Shown here: positions 1 to 11,284 of the stretch, one piece after another | How the letters are laid out: each line of letters begins with the position of its first letter | Position numbering within the stretch: the stretch's first letter is position 1 | Assembly (NCBI GenBank): GCA_002749535.1 | Contig: MZZL01000408.1 | Coordinates: 1,293,465 to 1,357,464, forward strand | Length of the DNA stretch: 64,000 nucleotides | Reading direction: 5' to 3' | Source: Apophysomyces variabilis | Taxonomy: Eukaryota; Mucoromycota; Mucoromycetes; Mucorales; Mucoraceae | The notes under the pieces: model-generated | Databases searched by the model: none | What the model saw: the letters and a program-made list of their open reading frames with translations, nothing else | What the model was told of the DNA's origin: nothing | Program-made: the position numbers and the translations under genes

Positions 1-195
1 AAATAATGTGTTTGTTCTCTTGCATAAGAAAACTAGATGCAGACTTTGCTTATAGGTGGCGATCGTAATGCTATAAATCTGATTTATTTTAAAGACTCTT
101 TGTTTCTAATAATGCTCACGGTGTCCCAAAAGGGAAAAATAATTCGTACATTGTCGTTTGCAAGACGCCGTGTCATGCGTTTATATACAATAATT

Positions 196-2688
196 TTATG
201 CTTTCATCTCAGCTGTCGTGCTGGAGACAGATGCAGTTTGATCAGTTCCTTCTTGATTTGTTGTCTCTGCTGAGGCCTCTGTACTGGATCCTGCTGGTGC
301 TGTGTACCATGCCAGTTGCAATGTCCCTTTGTTAAACTCCGCGCCAGCGGATATTGCCTGCAAGTGAAGAGGTTAAAGTTTTGGTTTTAACAAAGTTCAA
401 ACTGCACCTTCTCTGCCTCAAACCGCTGGGAGTACCGGACAACAATACTTGAATCTTGCGTTTCATACGATGAGATATTTCCGTATTGCTAAGAATAAGT
501 GATCAGACGAGCGCTGACGCATCTTATAAAACCCATCAGTTTACCTCGAAGTGCTTGCGCAGTTCTTGTTCTACGCCTTGCGGAATGTCCTTTACCAGTA
601 TTGATGTAGGACGATTATCCAAAGAAAATCTATTCAAACCTCCACGCATCCGTGGATAACCGCGACCACGCCCGTAGAAACCACCACGCGCACCTCTGAA
701 TCCTGAGCCGTAATAAGGAGCATATGTGTCAGTAATACCAAGAGCAGAAGCCTGTTGAAATAGATCAGTTATAATAGATATGGATCCGTTTCTACGAACC
801 TCGGCCTCAAGCTTTGCTAACTTCTTTTTTAATTCCTCTGATGACTCAGTAGTTCCAGCTTCCGTAGATTCTGTTTCACCTGCCGATACTTTCGTATCAA
901 CCTTGGACGCTGTGATATCCGCAGCAATCTTCTTTAATGATTTCAGCAACTCCTCCTTTTCGCTCTGGCTCATGTTTTTGCTATTGCTTAGCTTCTCCAT
1001 TAATTTCTTTTGTTCATCTATCTGTCGTTGAAGAAGTTGTTCCTTTTGTTTTTGTAATTCCAGGATCGCTTTCATGTGCTCTTGGCGCAGTTTCTGCTTT
1101 TCTTCCCGCTGTTTTGCAAGCTCTGCCGCTCGTGCAGCTACCAATTCTGGATCAGGTTCGTTTGTCGTTGGTGTAGGAGTGGCTGTTGCTGGCTTTGCCT
1201 CCGGTTCAGCTTCAGTGGGTTCCTCCTTCTCTCTCTGGAAGTACACTTTGACAAACCTGTTGTCAAAGATAGGATCTGGGGAGCCGTGTGCTGCCTCAGC
1301 TTCAGCGCGGTTACTGAATTGCAAGATTGCCTTTTGTGCATGTGGCTGAACGCTGATATTTACAATTGTGCCAAATTTTTTGAAAAAGTCGTTGATTTTG
1401 GAAATCTGACAAACGTCGGCGGGGATATTTTCAATGACCAACGTTGTGTTAGTTTTATTTTGATGATATGGTGCTCCACTCGAATAACCACCACGACCGC
1501 GTCCCCGGGTGCCTCTTGGACGCATTACTCCACGCATAGGAACCGACATCGCATTTGGCAGGGCATCGGGCATCATCATTCCGGGCATATCGACAGGGAA
1601 GGAAGTCGGTATTAACGTGGCGCGTTCGGGATCGTACGCGTCAGGGCCCACATTATTAGGTACTATAACACGTAAGAAATACTCATATATGTGACAAAAA
1701 GCATACCTGGCATCCCAAAGAAAGGGGGCTGAGGTCCTCTTGCACCCATATTCATCGGAGCACCTGTATTCGCAAACGGCGCACTAAAGCTCTCATCGAC
1801 AATAATTCGATCAGCCCCATGATCGTAAGGACACATGTCGCCACGCATACAAAAACCTTTTTCTGAGGAAGCAAACGGGATAAGATTTCGGTGCTGAAGC
1901 CTTTCATTTTACCTACCGTTGTAATCGCGGCAACGAGGCCTCATCTGCTGGCCACGGCTCTGCATCATTGCCCCACGAGCACGTCCACCTCTACCCCTAC
2001 CTCTATTCCTTCCATCATATAGTGCTTGACCGTTGTTATTATACATCGCCGCAGGTCCAAGGGGCACCGTGTTTGGATTACGGGTGTTGTAGTCTTCACC
2101 ACGGAAATGCTTGCTAGGACCGCTATGTTGATTATTGTCTGGGTAACGGCGTTTTCCATGCTCTTCCATATGTCTTGAACTTCTGGTATCTTCCCGTTCA
2201 GACCTCTGGCGTCTATGTTTGAAGTTACGATCGCCATCATCTTCATCGTCAGTATAATCGCTGTAACGGCGACTTGTCAACGCTTCTCGTCGCTCAGATC
2301 TAGAACTCTCCGTAACAGTGTCTGTTTTCGCCTTGTCATCCTCAAGCTTAGTGAACAATCTATCGATGAATGGAATAGTTTCTACGTTGCTGTTTTAGGA
2401 TCCATTGCAAAGTTTTGTAGATACCTACGATTGTCAAAGAACTCCTTAAGCTTTTCTTCAAGAGAAGCTTGTAGTACTTCTGGGCTTTCACCTGTGCTGA
2501 TTAACGCAATAATATACTGAGCCAACACTTCCGGATCTGCGTCGCAGCTACATGAATTCGAAAGATCCAATTAAGTAATTCACACATGCTGCTTACTACG
2601 AATAGCTTCCCACTGCCATTTCTTACATTGATGCGACTTCTTTCACCAAAAACTTCTTCAGATCTGCAGAAGGCTGGATGCTTGACAT
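196..2688 (-). CDS. RBM26/RBM27-like protein: PWI-like N-terminus, CCCH zinc finger, two RRMs
   Basis: Predicted nuclear RNA-binding protein; animal RBM26/27 belong to the nuclear RNA surveillance and mRNA export machinery. Seven exons read from the complement: 2688-2627, 2547-2429, 2381-1917, 1862-1707, 1662-545, 488-408 and 357-196, adding to 720 residues. The first exon starts MSSIQPSADLKKFL and joins to ICDADPEVLAQY, which matches the start of the RBM26 PWI-like domain; a start inside the second exon would cut that domain. An Arg/Gly-rich linker follows. The CCCH finger CRDYNEKGFCMRGDMCPYDH is split by the intron at 1863-1916. RRM1 has the RNP2-like TLVIENIPADV and a clear RNP1 region. 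Next come a Gln/Glu/Lys coiled coil and RRM2 (SILVKDIPQGVEQELRKHFE), completed only by the last two exons, with RNP1-like SSIVVRYSQRFEAEKA. The tail is acidic and Thr-rich. The human protein is longer, about 1000 residues. Family call firm; individual splice sites well supported by frame. Confidence 0.88.
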
Positions 2689-5370
2689 GGTGTTTAGGAT
2701 GGAAAGCGAACCGGTATTCACACTCACCTCAGCGAGCACCATTAAATCCGGACTTTGAAAGTTTTTGCAATTGATGACGCATATCAAAGGCAAAAAATTT
2801 CTAACGGGTCTACGAGCACTTCACTGGCGCACGTCAGAAAAAGATTATGCTGTCCACTTACCAGAAATAAAAATGAACTTTCGTTCTAAATTCTCCTTGT
2901 ATATGGTTGTTATTAAAGAGGCATTGTACATGTTAACCAATTAATAAACTAAGATCATCTTACCAACTAATCAATATTAGCGGTTAATGATAGCCATCAC
3001 CCTGCGTGCTTATAGTGTGATTTCGGTTAAGTAAGAGTCAACTATACAGCTAAATTGCCATAGGATGTGTTTTAAATCGTTGATATATACAGTATTAAAA
3101 CATAAACCTTCTTGACTAATATATATAATAATAAATATCCTAAATATGTCTGCTATAATTTGTGAAGACAATGAATAAATATCTATATAAATTCTTTTTC
3201 TTACATAAGTATAGCAGTAAGGCAAGCATTCCCTTTGAACTTAAAAAGAATTAAGCATAATGCCAGTAATTGGAAAGAGTGATGGAACTCAGGACCGGAT
3301 AAAGGAAGTGTATCAGTGTCAAGTGATGTTACTGAAGTGTACATGGCAATCGCTTTCTGGGGATTAAAGTGCGCCTAGCGAATCCCATAAAAGAGAAGCC
3401 AACCGTATTGTTCGAACAGTTTCCACTACGGGTCTACATGTCTAATAAACTTCGAATCATATTTTTTTACAAGCAACAGCGATCTTTTATCATAACGGTA
3501 AATATAACTATCGTTTACATTGTGTTTGCGCTATTAGATAGATAGACATATGTCTGGCTTCTGACAAAACTGATCAATCAGTAGTTACAGAATAAAATAA
3601 AAGCTGCTTAACCCTTGTAAGGCAGAAGAAAATATCTCAGGTTTCCGAAGGCAGTAGACGGTGACACAGTATACAGGAAAAGTTGTACAGTGAAGGTATT
3701 TGCGAAATCCAAAAATAATTCTGCTTGATTGGTTGAAATATTTGCGGTCAGACTATCCTACGGTTGAACTTTTTCTCGATGGATTCTGCCTTCCCCGACT
3801 TTTTGTACAAAGTATTTTCATTCCATAGCGTAACGGGAGCCATCTTCCTCTGTTTATGAATATTACTCTTTTACTGGTATGTTTGCGAAAAATACTTGAA
3901 TAGAATATACACAATGGTTAGCGTTCTAGTCCACGCATATAAGTAAAATGTTAATGAAATGTTCATTAATTAAAGAAATATCCCTTCAACTGGGTAGTTA
4001 ATCTTACTGAGACACCAGTAATATAGTAGGAATTAATATGTTCTGAAAATTGTATAATTGGGCCTCATACGAAAGAGAGACGAAATATAAGAAACCCGTA
4101 GGTATAATCGTGAAAATTTCTTGGCATCATTTTCAAAAATATTCAAGACATCCAAAAGGAGAATTGCGTCAAATGCCATGACATGCCGTTCAAAATATTC
4201 GTCCTGGCGCTTTTCATAGCATTGTTATGCCAATCTTATCTGTCCAACAAGCATGTAATTGATAAGGGTCCATAATACTTGAAAAAAATTGAAAACAGTT
4301 GGCTCGCATACAAATTTTTATTGTGCCATAGTATTACAGGAGAAAAAAGATGAAATGCTCCAGTAATGGAACAAGGCCTACATTTAGTTAAAGAGTTGTC
4401 TTCATGTTGAACAAGCTGGTACATTTGGAGAAGGTGGTTCTTAGAAAGGAACATCAAAGAAGAGCTTTATAATGTCTGGGAAAGGTGTCCAGCCAGAGCA
4501 TTTAGGTTGCAGAGATAGTCGGTGCAGTAAAAGCATTCAAGTCAATTAGCGTTTAGGTAAGAACATTGGTTAGCAGCAAGCAGTAAGTGAATTCATAGAC
4601 CAGTTGTGCTTTAGATATTATGTATTTCCAGGTTAATGTGAGTTCTGAATGAAAAAAGCAGCCGAGTTCTGCGGTGTACAACACTGGAATACATACTTTT
4701 GGTCACTGTTCGTAAGGCAGATCAAACATTCAATAATGAGAATGTGAAGACTGGATCATTAGGAACTGATTTACAATCAGTCCTTTGATGAGATTACTCT
4801 ACTGCTAATTGTTCGCTGATCCCGCAATCCAGCATCATGCGCAAGGTATTCTTTATACATAGTGAATGCTCAGAAATCAACTAAGACTTCAAGTTGCAAG
4901 CCCAGTCTTAAAAACATATCGAAGGAAGTGATCCACAAATGATATAGTTAAATCGATAAAAATATGTACTAAAAACACGTTGAAAGTAATAAATACAAAA
5001 GCCTATGGGGGTATGTGCCAACTTAAGAGCAAGCCGTAGAGGACAGGATACGTTGTGAGATTTCCTATATTTAGTGAGCTCAGTATTCGTGAACCTAGCC
5101 TTTGGTAAAGTGACACATGCCATTAGAAGAACAAAGCATTGAGTGAATCGATTGTACAAGCAAGCCTTCCTTTTTGTGCGACTGTCAGTTTATGCTGTCC
5201 TACATCGTTCAAGAAATGACTTTAAAGTGACTACGATCTAACTGTTGTCTACTTTCGTTCCTCATCAGTGATCCATCTTTTCTCCTTTCTTCTCTTTAAG
5301 CCTAATGGATAATCTTTCGTTTGACATAAACTCCCTTGTATTGGCATTCTTTATGCTATCTCTCAATGCA
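2689..5370. other. AT-rich gene-poor stretch, no convincing gene
   Basis: Short open frames occur on both strands, but none shows a recognisable domain or a set of frames that join at plausible introns. I see no rRNA or tRNA. The stretch lies between the RBM26-like gene and Fanzor copy 1, so it may be old transposon sequence or the upstream part of that element. Confidence 0.5.
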
Positions 5371-5399
5371 TTCAGTGCAAGTACCTATATATTGAAAAA

Positions 5400-8101
5400 A
5401 AAGAAACGAAAGCAGAAGATGTTGAACTGCAGAAGAGGTTATTGGAACAGAAACAAGAAGAGACAGGTTGAGTCCCCGTCTGTATGAAGATAGGATATCT
5501 TACCTTAAGCGTACCATAGCTCGCCAACTTGTATGTGGCTACTGTGGCCGAAGTGGTCATTGAGATCGACGGTCTTACAAATGTCCGTTGAAGGAAAAGA
5601 AAGGTAAAAAATGGTCCTCCCTTGCAGCTGTCTGTTTGATAAGATAACCAACAATTTGTAGTTGGAGTCAAAAGAAAATATCAATCTGATGTTCAAGCAG
5701 AAAGTTCAAAAATGGCCAAGGAACGTGGCCGACAGCGCAAGCAGCAAACCGCTGCAAAGACACCATCTACTCCCCGTCCTTGTCCGGGATGCGGTTCAAC
5801 TGAACACAGAAACATGAGAGCAAAGAGCTGTACCGCGCACAAACAGTCTACCAACGAGCTTTTGGAAGCCGCTCTGGGGAAAAACCCCGAATTTTACACT
5901 CGTAAAATTACGTTTGATGCAGTTGTTCGTGAGGAGTATCGCGACCAAGTTCGAACTAAGATTGAAGAGCTGTCGTCATACTTGAGACTGGTAGTGACAA
6001 GGACGCAGCTATTCGTCAATCAATACATCATTGACCACGACGTCATACCAGCAATTTGTTTTACCCAGAATTTCTTTTATTCGATCATGCAGCTAGTACT
6101 TGGTCGATCAATAACGACAAAGAACGATAATATGCCTATAGATCTCGAAAAGTCTTGGCAGGCATTTACTCACATACATCCTGTTTTGCTTAATCCTCCA
6201 AGAACAACACTACGTGCTTCAGACGTGTTAACAGAGGCTTGTGTTTTACTTGCGACATCGTACAGCAACAATATCGTCGAGAACTTTGAGTCAAGGATTT
6301 GTTCATTTGTCCAGTACAGACTTACTTCGTGGTTCCCCGTATGTACCAATTTCTGTACAAACAGACTTTTGCTCATCAATTGTTCGTAGACACTTAGCAA
6401 AAAGGAAGCTATGGATATGGCTTCAAAATACGTATTTGAACGTATTGGTGGCGGTACTCCTGAATGGCCGGATGTGATAGAGCCAACTTTGCCTTTGGTA
6501 GCTCTTACTGATGGTTTATGCGATGACCTAGAAGCCCTCGTACCAAAACCTGCCTCCCAAGAGACTATTTCTGCCTCCCCCGGTTCCTATTTGCCAGTAC
6601 TGAAGTACATTCTTTCCTACTACGAAGAAGAGCATCAAAGGGCCATGACGGAAAACCGGTCAGATGACACATCACTACCTCGACTCTTTTCTATTTCTCC
6701 GAAGCCAAGTGCTCAATGGCGATTTGTGTCCATTAACGCCGAACTGATGGCCAGTTTAGCCTCCTTAAGGAGACCGCAGCAACCAAGCGAGTATTCCACA
6801 GTCTTTTTCCAAGTGCTTGACTTATCCCGTTTTGGATTTAACAGGTATAAATTCTAATCGAATTTAACCCTACTATGCTAAATGCTATCATTTTATCATA
6901 TGTTCCTAGTTTAGACGACTTTACGCAGAATTTTAATCAGCGCTTTGCTTGTCGAATCCTCACGGACGGATTTGCAGTCAATTTACTCTTTGCAAGAAGG
7001 GCGAGGGAAGGTACACCAGATACGGAACTTGAATTGGAAGATTTCAGCCTCGATGAGGTGAACCGATATTTCGAGCCATGGGCCGTTGATCCTGGCCATA
7101 GCCAAGTATTTATTGCTGTGGATGGAAGTGGTTCCAAGTCGCATCAAGTACGACGGGTTTCCAACAAGGAATATTATGCGATGACCGGGTCAGAAAGGAG
7201 AGCAAAAAGATTGCAGAAAGACAAAGACACGCATGGTATTACGAGAATAGAAACAAATATGATTACATGCAAAACCGCATTATCCCAACGCCACCATGAA
7301 TTCGTTGCATGTTTCCTTGAGAAATTTCTCTCACTAGCAAGGTTTTATGGACCTTGCATGGCAAAAATACGGTTCAGTAACTACCAAGGCACACAGCGAG
7401 CTCCGGAGGAACTCGCAAACATACTTGTAAATGGAGGTAAAAAATATTCTAAAAGACGGCGAGCGAACAAGAGGCGTAATTGGAAGAAAAGAAGAAAGCG
7501 AAGATATAAGCGCAAAGAACAAAAGAAGTTGCAGTGGCGTTCCAGGTGAGTGGTGCCATATAGATACAAGCGCAAGCATTAACGAAAGTTTCTTATTTCA
7601 GTCCAAGAGAATCTACTTTGAGATCGACTGTGAACAAACCACATCCACAGACACGAAAGTGGCATCCATGTCCTTTTCGAACGACGGGAAAAATACCATT
7701 GATTGTGTTCGGAGCGGGAATGTTCGGAGCCAAAGGGCACGCTTCAAGGAAGGGAAAAAGAGCAGCGGTGGTCAACAAGTTATGGAAGACACTTAAAAGA
7801 AGAGAGCGTCGTGGTGAGCTGATCGCTGTGACTATAGACGAATTCTATACTTTACAGGTTAGTTCATCTTATGTTATGTTCGGGTTTATGGAGCGATATA
7901 TCCAGGTTTGTCATGCATGCATGAGAAGAGACTTGAGCAAGGTCATTACAGCCGACGGTATTTCACACCACGGTATATCAGTATGCAAAAATTGTCATAC
8001 TGTGGCAAAGAGATGTCAACTCGGCTAAATCGATGTATCACATCGCTGACTGGGTGTCGCGTGGACTTGTATGCCCTGAAGAATTTCGTCGACCACATTA
8101 G
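5400..8101 (+). pseudogene. Fanzor (TnpB-like RuvC nuclease) copy 1, disrupted at both ends
   Basis: Fanzor proteins are eukaryotic relatives of TnpB/Cas12; studied members cut DNA guided by a transposon-encoded RNA. The readable body starts at 5712 (MAKERGRQRKQQ) with exons 5712-6338, 6390-6844, 6910-7545, 7602-7857 and 7906-8101; all junctions keep phase. In order: zinc-knuckle CPGCGSTEHRNMRAKSC; helical N-terminal region; TDGFAVNLLF; RuvC-I VDPGHSQ (7084 on); NKEYYAMTGSERR; FSNYQGTQRA; a Lys/Arg-rich stretch; RuvC-II region IPLIVFGAGMFG; TIDEFYT (7831 on); zinc ribbon CHAC...CKNC; RuvC-III WQRDVNSAKSM. The last motif lies in another frame from the ribbon: the frame shifts near 7999-8003, so the read-through frame stops at 8026-8028. 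Upstream, 5400-5600 encodes more of the N-terminus, including a second knuckle (CGYCGRSGH) cut by TGA at 5561-5563. Family call rests on motif order and spacing known from fungal Fanzor proteins. Either a decayed copy or, less likely, two assembly errors. Confidence 0.85.
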
Positions 8102-8499
8102 TTTATTTTTTAACATCACCACTATGAATGTGGCTTCCTGTTAGCTTAGGTAGCAGTGATTCAGATATATACGTCTTGAATGGTAAGTTCAACACAAATT
8201 TTTCTAACGACTGGTCTTTTCACCTTGCCCAACTTTTTCTTGTGCATATCATCTGGGTAAGTAAGAAAATATTATCCTAAGGAATCAATGTTCTCACAAA
8301 CACCTTATCTATGTTATTTCCAGTCGACGCAAATTTGTTTCGTCTATTAACGCAAATTATTTCCCTAAATTAACGCAATAAACAGTACACAGTACATTAC
8401 CTTCAAGTTAATTGGCTCATTTAATTGGCGAAAGTTTAAACTCGTTTCACTCTTTTAGGAAATTGAACGCCCGTTAAGAGCGGACTGCTTCTTGTTGCC
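8102..8499. other. Region downstream of Fanzor copy 1
   Basis: No gene seen. In studied Fanzor and TnpB loci the guide RNA comes from sequence overlapping or just past the 3' end of the nuclease gene, so this is where a guide RNA and the right element end would be looked for. I found no clear terminal inverted repeat matching the 5.1-5.4 kb side by eye. Confidence 0.4.
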
Positions 8500-9233
8500 A
8501 TGTCCTTCAACATCGGGAAATCTTTCGTGTCTCGTGCAGTCATTGAAGAGAACAAAGAGCAAGAAATCGGTCCAAGTGTTCAAGGTACTATGAAGTCTAC
8601 TTTGTGCTGATACTAAACGTTGGTGTGGGAACGTTTCGCCAATATAAAGCATCATCTACACCACAAGCCGATTACGATCCACGGACACTGTATGAACGTT
8701 TGCAAGAGCAAAGAAACATAAAAGAAGAGCTATTTCAAGAACAGACACGTTTGAGTAATCTTATTAAACGTATCGATGATGATGAAGCGGAGTATTTTCA
8801 AACTTTATCCGATGTCCAAGAAAAGTTAGAGGAGGAAAAAAGGAGGAAGGAAGACGAAGAGCTGGAAGAGTATCGAAAGTACTGTGCAGATAACGCTGAA
8901 AACGCTGATCATTATATTTATTAACTTTATAGAGCTGTTGAACAAGCACGTACTCTTCCTCCGTCATCTTCTTCCGATAACAAGCCATCAACGTCGTCAC
9001 AGTCAGCGACAAGCAAACGCAAATCTTCAAAAAACGCATTGGAAGGACTGGTAGTACTTAAAAAGAAGCGAGATGTAATGGACAAAGAGGAACCAAAACA
9101 AACAGTGGCCAAAAAGGCCAAAGTATCTGACACTGTAAAGGAAGAGAAACATGTTAACAAACCACAGTCATCGGGTACACTGGCTTCACTAATGGTATAT
9201 GCAGATGAAAGCAGCAGTGATGAGGAAGAATAA
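8500..9233 (+). CDS. NIP30/FAM192A (PSME3IP1)-like protein
   Basis: Animal FAM192A/PIP30 is a nuclear partner of the PA28-gamma proteasome activator; what the fungal relatives do is not settled. Exons 8500-8584, 8650-8878 and 8933-9233 add to 204 residues. The N-terminal domain is recognised from FVSRAVIEENKEQE followed by YDPRTLYERLQEQRNIKEEL and a charged helix ending in LEEYRKAVEQART. The middle is Ser/Lys-rich with basic patches (SKRKSS, KKAKVS) that could be nuclear localisation signals. The tail is acidic (ESSSDEEE), as in the family, where a phosphorylated C-terminal acidic motif binds the proteasome activator. The junction at 8584/8650 has a weak acceptor (AAAG) but is the one that keeps the YDPR frame. 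It begins about 400 bp after Fanzor copy 1. Confidence 0.82.
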
Positions 9234-10020
9234 ACGGTGTATGTGGTATATGATGATGATTGTTCAGATAAACTTATACTAAATACTTGATCTTTCGACT
9301 GTTATTATTTATTACGGACTAAAGCATCTTTAAGGACATTCTTGAGGTCAAAAGTGAGCTTCTGTAGTATTCTAGAATGCGATAGATAATTTGTCTCTAT
9401 TCAGATATCGTTGCTATTGGATAAGATGTTCTTTTTTTTTCTTTAAACAATAAGTCTATCAGTCATGTTTCGAAGCTTTGCAAATTTCTCCACTTCCTCA
9501 AATTCAAAAATAACGTATTTTCTGTTCTGTGTCAGTCTTAGTAACTGGACGTTACTGATCTGCTATTCATAATAGCATAGTGAACTACTTCCAACAACAG
9601 TCACTCGAAAACAGAATGGGTGCATTGATGATTCAACGAGGTATGTATTATCCCTTGAATTTATTTACCTCCTTCTAGAAGCTAACGAACATTTTGAGAG
9701 GGACGTCATTTTGAAGACGAACAGTTTACTTTCATTTTCCTTATGTATGGTACATCTTTAATGATTTGTTCTGGTTTGTACGGAAATGTCTTTCTCAGAA
9801 ATTTGGCGGGAATATTTTGATATGAACGATTCGGCTTCGTTGTCCAACAAGAATGTCCACTGCTGTGAGTGGGTGAACTTGGTTTTCCCTTTTTTTCTCA
9901 TTTCCAAGGTACAGACAAAGGCTCATTTTTTAGCCTTATCTTTATAAAGTCAGTAGCCACTCGTTTACAGAATTTGAAAGTGAAGCGCAGTAGAAAGTAT
10001 TCCATCATTCCATAGCTATA
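9234..10020. other. Intergenic region, probable promoter of the Zn2Cys6 gene
   Basis: About 790 bp with pyrimidine tracts (for example near 9430 and 9890) and no supported reading frame. It separates two genes on the same strand and probably holds the 3' end of the NIP30-like transcript and the promoter of the downstream factor. Confidence 0.4.
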
Positions 10021-11284
10021 ATGGACTTAAGGCATCTACAGCTGCTTGGTCTTACCGAATATTTAGACGACACCCCGTTAGAAACCCATAGACCGGCTGC
10101 AGATAGATTACGTCAATTGGATATTCCCTTTCATAGTCCTTCACTTCCCACATCCCCATTTCTGTATTCTCTTTCAAAGTCTCCGAAATTAATGATACCA
10201 CCTACACAAACTATGACATGGCTACAGTCCATAGATGATGAAGAGGAAACCCTAAATGAGTACGACCCGAATTTCTACGTTCAATACCTTCAATTGCCAC
10301 CCATTGGAACGCCTTCCGCGACATATTTGGAACATACTATGCTCTCCGATCACTCACGGAGCCCAGAAATCAGCAACTACTACTATCCTAACGCTTGGGT
10401 ATATGGCGGCGACAGTGCCACATGGGTCACCCATCAGCATGAAGCTCGAGAAGAGACTGCAGGTGCCCTTCGCAAGTATGTCAGTCTCAGCGTAAGTGAT
10501 TTTTATCCCCTAATACCCCATTTATAATAAAAGTTAAGAAAAAGTGGACCGGAAAACTTTTGTGTAGGACGTCAATTCGTTCGTAGCCGAGGCTGATTCT
10601 GCTAAACATGCCGCCTTATTCCAGCTTGCATTACCGGATTCTGAAGACGACGTTAATGATCCTTGTGACAGTGAAGGCTCAACCGCAGCAGTCGGGTCGT
10701 CCATGACCAGTAGTTCCCTTAAACGAGAGCGATCATTCTCATCGCTCTCCGAAGATGACAGCTTAGATGATTTCCTTGAATCGGGCAACGCTAAGCCAAA
10801 ACAGCAAAGATTGGTTATTACGGTCAAAAGTCCTCCCACTCAGAAGCAAGCGTTCTCTAGCACTTCCTTAGTTAATTTCAGCGGTGTGACGAAACAGACC
10901 CGCCGCCGAAGTGCAGCAAGCATCAGATACTCCTTTTCCTCGGCATCTTTTCAACGCACAATATCAAGATCTGAAAGCATTAGCAGCTCATTGGCGCGGC
11001 AAAGACTGATGGACGATTATGATGATGACTATAACGATGAGGAACAGGAAGACGATAGCGACTACCAAGTCAGAGCCAGATCTACAAGCAGTTCCATTGC
11101 CAATAAGAAAGGGCGTAACGTGGACAAGGCATGTAACCACTGCAAACGGTCTCATCTTCGATGTGACGATATGCGACCGTGTCGACGTTGTATAGCAACG
11201 GGAAAGACTGGCTGTAAAGATGTCCAGCATAAACCACGAGGACGACCAAAGTTACATAAACCAAATAACATCAAAGTAGAATAG
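10021..11284 (+). CDS. Transcription factor with C-terminal Zn2Cys6 cluster and AT-hook
   Basis: Probable nuclear DNA-binding regulator. Exons 10021-10491 and 10568-11284 join in phase to give 394 residues. The N-terminal 250 residues are Ser/Pro/acidic and lack a recognisable domain. A strongly acidic patch (DDYDDDYNDEEQEDD) comes next. Near the C-terminus is the zinc cluster: CNHCKRSHLRC, then CRRC and a final Cys, the CX2CX6C...CX2CX6C pattern of fungal binuclear clusters. It is followed directly by RGRPKL, an AT-hook core. Most Zn2Cys6 factors carry the cluster near the N-terminus and have a large middle homology region; here it is C-terminal and that region is absent. The spacing and the KXC...DXRPC pattern recall the ERT1/RDS2/AcuK group of carbon-metabolism regulators, but I see no PAS domain, so the targets cannot be inferred. 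Confidence 0.85.

Noticed and set aside
3010..5159. Several 60-85-residue frames in the 2.7-5.4 kb stretch
   Set aside because: No domain, no exon chain, AT-rich composition expected to yield such frames by chance.
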